Below, one piece after another: positions 10,498 through 23,998 of a DNA stretch of 64,000 nucleotides. The DNA comes from Thalassia testudinum (Eukaryota; Streptophyta; Magnoliopsida; Alismatales; Hydrocharitaceae): positions 35,484,501 to 35,548,500 of the forward strand of contig JAZHRO010000002.1 of assembly GCA_037157565.1 (NCBI GenBank). Direction: 5' to 3'. Below the pieces are notes generated by a model. That model saw only the letters and a list, made by a program, of their open reading frames with translations. It was not told the origin of the DNA and did no database searches. The position numbers were made by a program, and so were the translations under genes. Positions within the stretch are counted from its first letter, which is position 1; each line of letters opens with the position of its first letter.

Positions 10498-11792
10498 GTA
10501 ATCAACTGAAATGAAGTGGGGAAAAGGAAGAGGGGACGAAGGGCAATAATAGTAACCTACCTACAGGGACGAAGGGGGCCGGAGCAGGGCGGCAGTCGTA
10601 CCAACTGTCACCGGAGAAGAAACACCCAGAGGGAGAGAGCTGCAGCGAGGAAGAGGGCAGGGAGGCGTGCGCTTGGTACGACGCGACGCGGGGAGATCAG
10701 GCGAAGGTGGCTCTATTGCTGGTATTGCAGCAGAGCGATGAGAAGGAGGAGGAGGAGCCGCCGGAGCTGGTGGGTTCCTGTCGGAGTGGGGAGAGAGGAA
10801 GGGTTGAGGGATTCTCCGTCAAGACCAGACTGCCCCAACCGGTAGGCGACGCTGGTCTTTATAAAGGCGGTGGCGGAGGGGTGGACGCAGGGAGGCGACG
10901 TGCCTCCCTCGCCGGAGAATGGCCGGAGGTGTGACCCATACCTTCCGCGTGTTCGCACGGAAGGTGTGGGCGTCGTCAGGTGGCATGGCGGTGTCCCTGC
11001 GATAGCAGACGTCGCAGGGAACATCGGGTTCAATTTGCAGGACATCCCCCTCACAATGCGCGGCGCCATGCTCCGCGCAAAGTCACCGGAGCATGGCGCT
11101 GCGTAGAGACTTGAAGGAGGGACCTAAATGAAAAGAACGACGAGGAAAATAGGGGCCAAAATGTAAGATTTTGAAAGTTGAGGGTCAAAAAGTAATAGAT
11201 GAGGACCAAATTGCAAAGTCGGTCAAGAAGGCCTCTTCTTAGGCTCAAGTTTTTATGCATGACTAAATTAGACCTAAGGATTTTAATGGTGAATTTTGTT
11301 TCTAGGTCAGACCTTGTTTGACCAGTCAATCTACGTAAAAACTCAAATTAAATAATTAATTGGGCATGGTTCTCAATGTAGGTCAAAATGGGTTTTTAAG
11401 GCCAAATTGAAGGTTCTAAACCCTAGAGATTATTTTTCTATGAATTTTAGAGGGTTTAGTCGATTTTTTCCCCTGCCTCGAACCTCGTGAATTGAAGTGG
11501 GTTTGTTTTTGGGTTACAGAATGTCATTTAATTCCTTGGAGTTGCTGTAGCCCTTGTTGGATTAGATCATCCCACTTTCCTTCTTATTAGGTTAGTTTGA
11601 CCTATGTTTGGATCCTGAGTTACCCTGTTTGCGGATTGTGTTGGTGAAATTACATTTTTACCCCTTATGACTTATTTTCTTCTTAAACTCAGAATTCTCT
11701 GAGTCAAGCCTTTCTTTGAGTTATGTAGGAGGTTTTTCTCGCATATCTAGGTTAGATTGTGCTAGTTAGGGTTCATGATGAGGTTCTCATCA
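10498..11792 (-). repeat. 5' part of an element 5-type LTR, interrupted by element 1
   Basis: The minus strand from 11792 begins TGATGAGAACCTCATCATGA, the same start as the element 5 LTR at 58018, and stays alignable over about 1.3 kb to the equivalent of about 59290. At 10498 it is broken by the insertion of element 1; the rest must lie left of the window. It retains the promoter-proximal hairpins (e.g. 12-bp arms 11064-11075 and 11087-11098) and a TATA box. The element it starts was inserted into LTR A. Confidence 0.85.
10858..10866 (-). promoter_or_regulatory. TATA box of the element 5-type LTR fragment
   Basis: The minus strand reads TTTATAAAG, at the position homologous to CCTATAAATA at 58941 in element 5 and just downstream of three conserved hairpins. 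Confidence 0.55.
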
Positions 11793-13925
11793 TGTGTGCG
11801 CAGGTTCTGTTCGGGAGGGCGCGAGGGTTCGCCATCCCACACGGATCAGACGTCTGGCCACAGTACCAGACGACGAAGAGGATCTCCAGACGTCCGGGGT
11901 GACAATCGGACGTCTGGGAACTAAGACCAAACGATCCAGCAGGCTTCTGGACGTCTGAAGGACTGCGCAGACCCAGGTATGACATGATCGACCTTTTAAG
12001 ACGTATGGAAGAAGTTCCAGACTTCTGATTTTGGGCAGATTCGTCATTTTTGACCCGTTTAGGGTCCGTTCGGAGTCCGTTTTTCGTGTTTTAAGTTGCG
12101 TTCTTTCCAGATTTATTTCCTCCACCTGTTTACAGTAATTGTATGCTATTCTGAGTAACCCCTTGTGTTGATCCTTGTGTTAGGATCCCGTTTCGTTGCA
12201 GCTTTGGGGGTTGCGGAGGTGCGCGGGATTGCCGACCACGCCCCCAGTACTCCCGATTTCGCGGGTAGAGTGGCCCTTGCAATTATTTATCAAAAATTAT
12301 GCAATTGTGAAATAATTAATAGAGTCTAGGGCATTGCATGAACCCTAGGGCTGAAAATTAGATTGAATGATAGATCCTAGGGTATTACATAAATCCTAGG
12401 ACTGGAAAACTAGGTTGAAAGATAGATCCTAGGGTATGGCATGAATCCTAGGAACATAGAACATGGAAACAAATGTCTTGAATGCCTGAATTGCAGTCGT
12501 GGATAAGTGGATAAAATAATGATAATTGCCTGTAATTGGATAACAGCTGCCTATGAAATGTAGAGTACTGTTACTAGTAACTGTTGCATGCAATTTCTGT
12601 TGGTTGAAATTAAATACGAGCTGCTTGTATACAAATTGGAAAGAAAAAGAAGTTGAATGTTGGAACACGTACTATATGCGAATCAACCTGAAATGATGAA
12701 ACCTAGTATGGCTTGGCCTGAGAAACATGAGCATGAACCCTATGGGGAATTAGGAGTAGAACTCCTGGAAATAAATGGGATGGAACTGGAAAAGTGAATG
12801 GGAAAGTTTATTGTCTCTTGGGTACGTAGTATCAGGGAAAACACCTGTTACCTCTTAGTGCAGAGGAGAGCCAGCTGCCCTAGGGACCCGGGGTTAGGTC
12901 TGGCCACTTTGTACCGACTCTTGGCCCTCGCATACACTGTACCGGGGAGAGCTACTAGTGTAGGGAGGGAGCTAGCCACCCCACGGGCCCCGGGGTTCAG
13001 CCAGCCGTCCTACACCGACTTGTTAGGCCCACTGGGCAAACCAGGGTAGTCAGGCGAGGGTGTGCGGACTGTGGAGGGGCAAGACCCCTATTTGGTTACC
13101 GTGGAGGGGCTGGACCCCTATTACTGAGAGGGCTCTGCCCTATACTGGTTCCGTGCTGTGCTTTGGGTGCACCCGTTAACGGAAACGACTGACCCTGTGC
13201 TAGTGCGGGGTAGCTACCCGTGTGTTTATCGCGCGTGCCGTAGTCACCGTAACGTCTATCAGCGACCTTGGGTGGTTGACTGAGGGTAGGACCACCACGG
13301 GGAACTCTCCCGGCCAGGGGAGCACCACGTGTTACTTCTACTTTTCGGAAAAGACTGCAATCAAGATCGTTCTCACAAGGAACATTCGAGATCAAGAGAA
13401 AGATCTGAGAAATAATCAACAGTGAATAAATGGAAAAATATAAGGGAAGAAAGTAAAAATATAACAGCTACTGTACACTCTACTATCTCTTTTAGCTTTT
13501 AGTTGCCACTCTACTCAGCTTTTCGCTGACGTGTCACCCTTGTTACCTTTTCAGGACCAGGTGTTGAGCAGCCAGAGTCAGCGGCTGCAGATGGCGTTGG
13601 GCCTAGTAGAGCCCAGTAGTGTTACTTGCAGTACCTACTGTACTTTTCTTTCCATTGTAGTAAGTAGTTTCTGTTACCTCTGTACTCTTTTTGTTGTAAG
13701 CTTCATGTTTATGTACCTGTTTAATTCTCTACTGTTGTGGTGGTGTATACTGTTGTATTTCTTTCTTTTACTACTGTATTTTGTTACTGCTAGTTATATA
13801 CATGGTGAATGTGGTTTATTTTACTGCTCTTTTGGTTACTTTCTCGTTAGACGACTGGATCTTGGGATCAGTCGAGTCGGTCCGATTCTCGTGTCTCGTA
13901 GGGATTCGGGAATCGGGTCGTTACA
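11793..13925 (+). repeat. LTR A, 3' portion (same family as B and C)
   Basis: Collinear with C from about 26040 to its end at 28099, and with the reverse complement of B. The end is GGGTCGTTACA at 13925, a normal CA terminus. The left part is missing because the element 5-type LTR was inserted at 11792/11793. It contains AGACGTCT-type motifs (11848-12030), a row of small GGGG/CCCC hairpins (13070-13140) and a weak promoter-like AT region. Whether it was a solo LTR or part of a full element cannot be told here. Confidence 0.8.
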
Positions 13926-16900
13926 ACACCACTTTAATCGAGGGTGTTGTAATCTCAATACAACCCCTCTTTGGTTCCCAACCAAAGAAATTTTGTCTCA
14001 ACCTCTTTGGGAAGAGATAGGAAATCCAACAAGCCTAGACAATCGTACAACAAGATAAACATGGAAACCAAAGTACAAAAGTACCTATGAAGTGTTAATG
14101 AGTAATGAAGCCAAGAGACTAGATCAACTTACTCCCATTTAGGTAGATGACCCAAGTGATGCCCAACACTTGAAAGAGAATCCCTACGATAAAGCTTTAA
14201 CATAAGAAATCTTTGGAGCTTGAGAACTTTAGGAGCTTAGGAAGAGTTCTTCTTAGTGTAGGGTATTCTAACAATGCTTAAAAGGTGCTTAGGGATACTT
14301 GTGGATGCTTTTAAGACCATTTGGAATCTTAGTTTAGTTTTAAGGTTCGACTAGATTTGTAATAGATTAAGTTACAATGACTAATTAATTTACTTTTTCG
14401 CATGATTGAAGTTCTGGAAGTTGCACCGGTCGGCCACTATGGTTTGTTGGTTAACTTAAATCATCTATTCGCTGGCCAAGGTAGTTTTTTCACTTAGTCG
14501 TTTGTTAATTAAGTGTTATCTAAGTTTTAAGGTGTCATAATGATGTGTCTAATTGCTAGTTTACCTTTAAGTAAAGTACATTTAATGTGCTAATAGTTAA
14601 ATTTTTTAAGCCAAGCAACTCTTATATTGAAGGTCTAAGACTACATTTTGGTCAATCGAAACCGCATTTTGGCTATCCAATCTAGTTCATTCTCAATCCA
14701 TTGGTTGGAGCACATTCTAGTTAGCTTAAAATATTTTGGTCGATCAAAACTATTTTGGGTAGTCATTTTGGCTCCTGTTATGTACTTGAGTGTTCTTCTA
14801 CGGTTTGGTTTATTAATTAAGCTAGGTCCTTCCTTATGACTTTTGGCTCTTCTTTACAAACATCTAAGAAAGAAAGAAATAAGATATATATAACAAAAGT
14901 ATATCAAAAGATATCTCTCTTGTCTTTCATCTCTCTTCATCATGACTTCAAGCCATTCCTTACACTACCTTTAATCTTTAAGGTCCAAATCTTTGTATCC
15001 CATCTTTATTTATTATCATCAAAACCTACTCTTAAAATTAGCCTCATACTCCATGGAACATCAATCATTAAGTTGCCAAACCCACATAGCCTACATACAA
15101 AAGTAGACCCATGTCTCAAGTATAAGGACAAGTGCCTTTTTTTGGACAATATTCAAAAGAGGACTTTTGCAATCTCAATTTTATTGCTTAGTTCTTTAAT
15201 CATGCCCACATGATAATTCTGGAATCTCCATTCTTTATAAATCTGCTTTAATCAAGAGTTTAGTCAAGTGACAATCTTATGAATAACCTAAAAGATTACC
15301 ATGCCTTCTAAAAAAGGGAACAAAATGATTATGACAATGTGTTCATGATAGTGATCCTGTACAGATCCTAATATTGTATCCACTATCCAGAACCATTCCA
15401 GATAATTGATTCACTATCCTCACTTGTCTAATCAAGCCATTGTGCGAGTAACCCTAAAAGAACATGATAAACCAATATAACACATATATGTATGCAATAT
15501 TTATTTATTTAGATAAATAGAGGGAAATAATTTAATTCATGTACTTATTACATAATCAGATGGCTTGCCAAGGGCATATAACTCTAACACCTTCATCTCA
15601 ATGATGATCACCACCACAACAATGACCACAATAAACATTATTCACATCACCATTACCATATACTTATCACAACAATATCAACTCCATCATCCTACTATCA
15701 CTAGTAGTTTTATCATCACCATATCCCTTCATTAGCCCCATAACTGTCTCCAACAATACCATAAAGACACATTGTTGTCACCATCATGAATGTAACATCC
15801 ATGGCCTTTAAATATTTAAAATGCCATTCTATAAGGTTCAGAGGGAAACTAAAAAAGGATTTAGACTCATTGAGGGCTAAAATAGCTAAAGTATCTTAAA
15901 AGATAAGGGCTAAAATAGCTAAAGTATTTTTAAAAATAAGTTGGGTCACAACTACACTAACTAGGCATTACATTTGGCAGACGAGGGCTACAACTACCTT
16001 TGAATTAAGCATAGGAGTTTGCCTAGCTAAGTAAATTGCTAGTCAAATAGTTGCAAAGCTAATGGAACATATTAATGTTTTTAATGTTGCATCTCCTTTT
16101 CATCAAATTTTGCATATGAACATCTAAATTGAGCCTTGGAATTGCAAGATAAGGCCAGTGGGATGCTTATAAATAAGGAGGAGGCCCTATGGGTCAACCA
16201 CGAAATGACTGCAAGATTTTTGGTAGTTATGCATGTTCAACTTTTTGTGCAAGAAGTTTGATGGAGCTAGCTATTATGATTTATGAGTGATGGATTGCTA
16301 ATCAATAGGCATCAATTTGAAGCTTTGATTAAGAGATGCAAGAAGTATCTTCTTCAGTGGGTTACAAAGGAGATAAAAGTCTTGAACACTTATTTGAAAT
16401 TCTGTAACTGGAACTATAATTTCTTATTTTCAGTATGAATTCCTCCAAGAATCGCGAATAGAATCTTAAACCTAGGATACTGTTATTTTTCATGATTTTT
16501 TTTTTACTTTTAGTAATGGCACAAGTGTATTAGATTTCATTTCTTTTGATAGATGGACATGAATTAAAGAAATATGTTTCAAAATGCATACAGGTTTGAT
16601 TTATGCCCAAGCAATTGACCTAAATTTAGATCTAAATAATTTGATATTCTACCTAAAGAGAGGAACATGTAGAAAACGAATAGGCCTAATTGGGTCTTCA
16701 ATATGAAAGTTATGAACAAAACAAATTAGTTGTCAAGTCTGATGCGAAAAGCTAGCATGCTTAGATGTCTAGTTGAGGAAGCTAACTAGTCATCTATTTA
16801 AATGTGAATTCCTTTTTGAGGGTCAACCTACGCAACTATTATGAAGAATGATCATCTATATAGCTACATATATAAGTTTGAAGGCATATTTAGACATTGT

Positions 16901-17225
16901 TTAACAACCCAAATGTGGGAAATCATCCTAGATGCCGCCACATGTTAATAAAGCAAGATTAAAGCCTAGTTGAATTGTTAAATATATATTCAACTCAATT
17001 ATATAAGTTAAAGGAAGTGACTCAAATCTTATCATGTGTCTAGTCGACCGAAGAAAACAACTAGCCAACCAGTTGGCTATCTAATCTAGAATAGAATTAG
17101 AAACTAGAAAGTGAACAAAAACGTGACATATATTTAGCTAGCTTAATCAAACCATCCGTTTGTTGACTGAACAGCATATTATAGTTGTAATAATGCTTTT
17201 GACATTTTGAAACTAGGGATGATTT
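13926..17225. other. Unassigned AT-rich DNA between LTR A and solo LTR B
   Basis: No frame resembles a known protein, and no LTR pair, TSD or RNA gene was found. It holds an ATC/ACC-rich low-complexity patch (about 15590-15790), TTGGTCGATCAA-like words around 14640-14770 that recall the Copia LTR repeats, and an isolated TATA-like ATAAATA near 16171. It is probably old, decayed repeat DNA. Confidence 0.5.
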
Positions 17226-17230
17226 GTATG

Positions 17231-20032
17231 TGTCACGACCCAATCCCAGATCCCTACAAGACCCAAGATCGGCTCACCTCGACTAATCCCAAGACCCAGT
17301 CGTCCAATGAGAAATAATCAAAAGTAGAAAATGTTCCACAACCACACATGCAATGTAACTAGGCAGAAAATAAATAAGTAGACAGTAAAGGAAACAGAAT
17401 GAAAGTCTCACATTATTACAGGCCATCACAACTATAACAGAGGAAAATAAAGTGAAAATGTGATGGAAACAGTATTACAGATATCTAATACTCACTACAG
17501 CAACAGAAGCTTGTAAACAAAAGGGGGACAACAGCTAAGGCTGGGCTCGACTAGACCTAGCTCCCTCTGCAGCCGGTGGTGTTGGCTGCTCAACTTCATA
17601 ACCTGAACAATGTTATAAAATCCGTAGTCAGCTAATGCTGAGTAGAGTGGTGGTTAAGCCATTTACATGCAATTAACATAAGGCAAGCAACTAATTAATT
17701 ATTCATTTCTATTAAGTTCAACTAAGTAGTTCTGATTTGTTTATTCTCTTAAGAATCTGGTCATTTCTTGATCTTGACTGTCCCTCAAGGGGACGATCTT
17801 GATTACAGTCTTTCTCGTGATGTAGGATGTACACGTGGTGCTCTCCTGGCCAAGAGAGTCCCCTGTGGTAGTCCTACACCTAGTCAACCACCCTGAGGTC
17901 ATGGTCGTGACGTAGCGGTGACTACGGCATGCGCGATAAGTGCACGGGTAGCTACCTCGCACTGACACGCAGTTAGTCATTTCCGCTAGTGGGTATGCCT
18001 AAAAGTACAACACGGAACACACAGGGCCTTGCCCTCTCAGAACAGGGGTCTCACCCCTCAGAACAGAACAGGGGTCTTGCCCTTCCACAGTCCACGTACC
18101 CTCGTCCGACTATCTCAGTTTGCCTAGTGGGCCTAATAAGAGTTGGTGTAGGGTAGCTAGTCCTAACCCTGGGCCCCGTGGGGTGGCTAGCTCCTTCCCT
18201 ACACTAACTAGCTCACCTTGGTACCATGTATGCTAGGCCAAGCAAGAGTCGACGTAGAGTGGCTAAACCTACCTTGGGGCTCACTCAACCCAAGGGGCAG
18301 CAAGCTCCCCTCTATTCTAAAGGGACAGTTGCTCTCCTTGGTATCGTGTACACAAGGGCCAACCTACTTCCCATCTACTTACAAGGTTCCTTCCGTATAC
18401 AAGAGTTCTCCTAATTCACCGTAGGGTTCATGCTCGTATTTGTTTCATTTCTTTTCTCTACATGTATATCTCGTTGTTCATCTTCTGATTCTCATTCATA
18501 TAATAGGTAGCTCGTGCTTTTACAACTGAAGAAGTATCACATCAAATAATTAATACACTTGCTAGCAATCAGGGTTTAACATGCATCTCAAAGTAAATAG
18601 TGTAGCTTAAACAATATTCATTTGCTTCTGCCCTAGGGTTCATTTCACATCCTAGGGTTCAATCAAGTTATTTTAAACATGCACTTTATTTATTTAAATC
18701 TTAATATTAAAGTAAACCACTTTATCGGGATTTATAGGAGGAATGGGGGTTAGAACTGCAGGTCCTGTCGTCTCCATGGGCTCCGAACATGCTACAAGCT
18801 GGCGAATTTTACCAGTGACTAAGTCACATAAGATGAGTTCAAAACAATATGTACTTGACACTAACACGTAGAGAAACTCGAGTGGAAAACAATGGTATTT
18901 CGTTTACGTAAATCCGACTTCGTTTAGGCCCTAAACGGAACGATAAAGTGCAAACTGCCTAAAATCAGACATTTAGGACTAAACCCAGACATTCTAAACG
19001 ATCTCAGAACCTCACTTTGCTTCCTTGCATTCTTAGTGGACATCTGGAACCCCTTTACAATCGTCCTGGATCTTTCCAGACATCTGTTGGTGCACTCGGA
19101 CGTCCGATAGGTCTATCTGACGTCTATGGAGACGTCCAGATGTCCTAAAACACCTCGAAGAGTGTGCTTGCGTGCCTTTCCAAGGCTAGTATCTGTGTAT
19201 ACATTGGCAGGTTCAAAACCACGACAACCATGAGCATTTAGGACGCTTACCTTGGCAATCCGCGACTTTTCAGACATCTGACTTCAAATCTGGATGTCTG
19301 CTACTGCACCAGACATCTGGTAAATGCTCCAGACGTCTGATACTGGAAAAATCCAGTATGCAGAAAGTCCTCGTGGATGCTCATCTTCTCGCGAGCTCTG
19401 CCCGCAGTGCAACAGTAGCTGCTGCAACGGCTGCAGGAGGTTGGGAACTCTTCTCCACGAGCTCCTCCTCCTTATGCGTGTCCTCGTCTCTCCCTGCATG
19501 AGCTCCTCCGAGCTCCCGTGGCTCCTCCCCTCGCACTATGGGCGTACGCCGCTGCACCCGCAGTAAGGGCGCTCCTCGCGCACGAGCTCTCCTGCTTGAG
19601 CTCCTTTGGCTGTGCACTCTTGAGCCCCCTGAGCTCTCTCTTCTGATCCACGCCCTCGCTCTCCCTCTCTCCTGCTCCTCCACGCTCCGCCCTTCTCCTT
19701 CCTCTTCGTGGCTGCAGAGGGATTGGAAGGGGCTAGTGGTGCTCGTCGGCAGACAACAGAAGGAGGTGGAGGTGATGGTGAGGGGTGTGGAGATGGAGAG
19801 GGTGGTGGGATTTAAGTAAAGGGAGGTTAGGGTTTGGAGGGAGAAAGGAGGTGTGCGTGTGTGTGCGTGAGTGGGTGTGAAGAGAGAGAGGGGGGAAAAA
19901 TTGTGAAAATTGCCTCGCTAACCTCTCTTGTTCCTACAAAGCCCACACATCCAAACTCAAGGGATCAAAAATTACGTGTACGCCCCTAACTTTCTGGAAA
20001 ACTCCAAATGGTCCTTGGAAAGGGTCATTTCA
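17231..20032 (-). mobile_element. Solo LTR B (TSD GTATG)
   Basis: 2802 bp from TGTCACGACC (17231) to ...GTCATTTCA (20032). It is flanked by GTATG at 17226-17230 and 20033-20037, which is direct proof of one insertion. It is the inverted relative of A and C: they end GGGTCGTTACA and GGGTCGTAACA, and it begins TGTCACGACCC. It carries AGACGTCT-like motifs (19060-19340) and a row of small GGGG/CCCC hairpins (18020-18090). There is no internal coding region, so it is a solo LTR left by recombination. Confidence 0.92.
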
Positions 20033-23004
20033 GTATGTTATCTTTAGATTCTTTAAGTTAGAGTTATCCTCATAGAAGCGTATTTATGGTGTGGTTTATT
20101 GCCTATACATAGTAAATATATTGTAATGACCCAAAATTTGAATTCCCAAGCCATTTCAAAGTTAAGAAGGTCAAAGAAACTTGTTGATACGTGTCGGGTG
20201 TAAATCAGGTCAGCATAACTTGAAAAATGAGATAGCGCGTGTTTTGGTCAACTTGGTCAACACCCGAGTAAAACTTGTCCACAATGTCACATATGATACT
20301 ATTGGGTTTGTCTCGTCACAAGCTTTCCAATAAGTTTTATTTTACAAAAATTTGAGTTGCATAGCTCAACTTACACGAAAAACAAAATGGGGATGTAAGT
20401 GCATGTGACTTGGGATGCACAGCTCCGCAAACTAAAAGGCGACATGTATAATGTGGTGCTTGCGGGTGACTTGGGTCTGGTTCAAATGAACCAGGCTGAC
20501 CTAAGGGTACCCATGACTCTTTTGATTAGTTCGAGGCCTTCCCAATCGTAGAATTCAACAAATAAGGTATCGATGGAATGGTCTTTTTATGTATTACGCT
20601 CTAGTGGTTAAAAATCATTTTGACCTTTATTTACTTTATAAAACCATAGAATGGTCTCTTGACGCGTATTTGGCCATGTTTATTGCATGTAGACTTGGAT
20701 AGGCGAACCATGAGATTTGAGGATGCATGGATAGTATTAGGGGCCTCTGACTTGATTACTCAGAGTCACTTTGGTTGTCTAGTGACCTTAGGTAAAGTAG
20801 CCTCCTATTTCTCTTCGTGTAATGACTATCTGTGATTAGTATTGGTGCATGACCTATGATTACATCATTATGCATGTGTTCTTAGTTCTTTTGCTGAGTT
20901 CTAAAGTTCATTATGATATTGGTGTTCATTTTTTATCATGGGTACTTGCTAATGCTGAATTCAATGCCATATGTTATAACAGCTAATTATATGAAATAAT
21001 TTAATTGATTGAATGTCATATGCATGCTTCATATACAATAATTATGTGGATATTCAAATCTTAATTTGGATGCTTAAAAGGGATTATGTATATGATATGA
21101 GTCCATTAGCAAATGAATGTGGTCAACTATGAGAATGCATTCCTAGTTTTATGGATAAATGAACTTGGTTCCTAGCAAGCAAATTACTAAACATACAACT
21201 TCGGGTTGTATGGACTAAATTGTAATAATGACTTGCTTGAATGAACATAATAAGGGAAATAGTACAGAATCCATAGCAAAATTCTTTTGATGATGGATGA
21301 AAGAACATGTGACACAATATTGGCAATGAATGAATGGAACTATGAAAATTATGTAAGCACAACAAATGATGTAGTCTTGTGACCATAAACCAAGTCCATA
21401 GTCTTCTGGCATATATACATATAACATCTCCAGATTGATTTAAAGAGTGGGATAGCCTCCCTATGACTCGGTTGTCAGGCTATTTAGTCAATTGGGTATG
21501 TAGTTAGGTGGATGGGTACATGTTACACATGAGACAAGTTTTGGAACAACTTTCTGTACCCTGTAGGGAGAGGAATATTCGTGTGCCAATGCAGAGTAGC
21601 GCCTTGAGTCCATAACACATGAGCTTGTAGTTATCACTTTGCCTATGTAAAGACCCTGGGGCGATTGATTGAGCTATACAATAAGTGCGAGCCATTCTCC
21701 TGGAGAGTGTCTTGTATTGATCTTACTACCTAGGATATTGTAGCGATATCCACTCATGTTTTTTAAGGAAATGATTATGAGTAAATAATGATCAACAACT
21801 ATGAACACACACATACTTAGGGAAAGGGAAATGATTAGCAACTAACTAATTAAAGATAATCATATAATTATAAGTACCCAATCTTTGCTTCTTTACTCTG
21901 CTTTAGAGTTTATATTGTTACCATTTAGCTACACTACTCAACATTTATTGATGCTCTATATTAAGACTCTATACTCATATTTAGATGGGCAGTAGCCGAG
22001 TTCTACGGCTATAGAAGATGGTGCAAGTCCAAGTTTTGCACCGTAGCTAGTCTATGAGGATCGTCTTAGTAGTTTAGTTAGATTTCCATCATTCAATTTC
22101 CAGTTTATGGAGTATTGATGAGAACGCCATCATGAGCCATAACTAGCTCAATTTGATCTGATTAAGTCATTAAATGCTCCTACATAACCGTCGGAGGACT
22201 GTAATTCATTGCATAATCATTCTGAGGGAAAGACAAGAAACCAGGATTAAAACTGTAATTTTACCATCATATCATGAATGCAGTATAACCACAGGTTTTC
22301 TCAGGGGTTAATTAAGGGTCAAATGGTCCTAAAAGGCTAACAAGTGGGTTAAGACAGACGGAAAAGGATTTTCACGTGTTTTGAGAATTAAATGAATTTT
22401 GAAACCCTAAAAATAGACTTGCTTAATTAACTGAGGTTTTTGTCAGGATAAAATTCACCTAAACCTTCTAAAATTTATATAAAAATATTCTCTAGGGTTC
22501 GTTACCTTCAATTTGACTATCAGAACCCATCTTGATCCAAAATAGAGTCTCAGACAGATAGTTGCCCTAATTTAGGTTTTTGTGCAAGTTTTTTAGTCAA
22601 ACGAGGCGAAAACCAAAATCTAACTTCACCATTGGATTCCTTATGTCCAAATTATATTTCTACCAAAATTTAGGTCCAATATGAGATTGTCTTGACCTAG
22701 TTTACAACTTGGTCCTGTCTGATCACAATATACCCTTAACTTTTAAAATCCTTACAAAAAGGCCTCTAACTTTGTCTTCATCTTAGCAAATAGGTCCCTG
22801 ATGCCATTAAAGGCAACTTTGAGCTTCACCGTTGAGATCGAGCAAGGATTTCTCACTCGACTCTCAATCAATTTGTCCCAAAATAGATACTCAGATTCTT
22901 GACGAAGTTGCCTTCCATTTAAGCCACATCTTGGGCTCCAAGGCTTGCCCAAATCCTAATGCGAATCAATTAAAAATTGGGTTTCCAACTTCGGTGACCT
23001 TCTA

Positions 23005-23060
23005 AGCTTGGGAAGCTTGCTTCCCAAGCTCTAATCGCCCTCTGATGACCTATAAAATAC
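23005..23060 (+). promoter_or_regulatory. Palindrome and TATA box of the element 2 LTR
   Basis: AGCTTGGGAAGC (23005-23016) and its perfect reverse complement (23019-23030) are separated by TT. The TATA box TATAAAATAC is at 23051-23060. The pair is kept in the 3' LTR (40818-40843 and 40864-40873). This is the likely Pol II promoter. Confidence 0.65.
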
Positions 23061-23955
23061 TCCCTAGATCAGACCAAAGAGGCCACGCTTGAATTCGGCC
23101 AGAAACACCTCCAATTCCTCTCTTCTCTCTCGGCTGAAGTGCTCCTCAACATCCGGTGACTCTCAATGCCTCTGCTCTTCCTCCGTTCGCAATACCAGCG
23201 ACAGAGCCATCTTCCTCATCTTCTACCGGGTTGAGCCGTACCTGTTGACGCCCCTTTCGCTGTCTTCCTCGCCGTTTCCTACCTACCGGTGCTTCTTCCT
23301 TATCCAGCGTCGGCCATACCGTAACCGACGCCATCTCCGCCTCTCTTCATCCGCTACCTCTCTCAAACAATTCCTCAACTTGCCCTCATCACAACAGCAA
23401 CTTCAACACTCTGTTTCAACTCCCACACAGTCGTCCGTGACTCCATCTTCCAACTCGCTGGCAGACCTCCGGCGAGCCCTAGCAACTTCCACACATGCCC
23501 AAACAAGCTACTACCACCTCCCACATCCCTGCCATATCCACTCGAGTAATACCCCTCAAGAAATTGAGGGGATTACTTGCCTAAACACTTCCCCGAACAC
23601 CACCACCTACACACGCACAGTCTGCCTCCGCCAGCACCCACCAACCACGCTCGCACCACGTTGACCCCGTCATCAAGTTCACCGTAGTTCGGCGAAGCCT
23701 CTGAGCTGTTCTGACTGGGCCATTAGACCGTATTTGTCTTTTTATGTGCCGGCCCCCAGCGCCATTAGTGGACCTCCTTCAAGCAAGCTCAAAGCTTGCT
23801 TACTAGCCAATAACTCTAGGTCTTTGACTCCAAACGAAGCGGATTTGGTCCAGGAACACGCTCGCTCGGTCAATTGGAGCTGTTGACTGCTCCTTGCACA
23901 CGAATTGGACAAAGGCCTTAGTAGCTGTGCGTGTGAAGAATAAGCCAGTGGGATA

Positions 23956-23998
23956 GTCCCACATTGGATACGGACAATTGCTCTGTGCCACATAAATT
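23956..23998 (+). promoter_or_regulatory. USE-like plus TATA-like module in the element 2 5' LTR
   Basis: GTCCCACATTG (23956-23966) differs at one base from the plant snRNA upstream element RTCCCACATCG. ATAAATT begins 25 bases further on (23992-23998), directly after GTGCCAC. Equivalent modules occur in E, F and element 5. Function is inferred from motif and spacing only. Confidence 0.5.

Noticed and set aside
15590..15790. ATC/ACC-rich stretch as a possible repeat array
   Set aside because: No fixed unit length; it looks like low-complexity drift.
16165..16180. Isolated TATAAATA as a gene promoter
   Set aside because: No frame, LTR terminus or conserved copy nearby supports it.
23089..23664. 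191-codon Ser/Thr/Pro-rich frame in the element 2 LTR
   Set aside because: Lies in the LTR transcript start region, is low complexity and is not maintained in the 3' LTR, where most of it is deleted.
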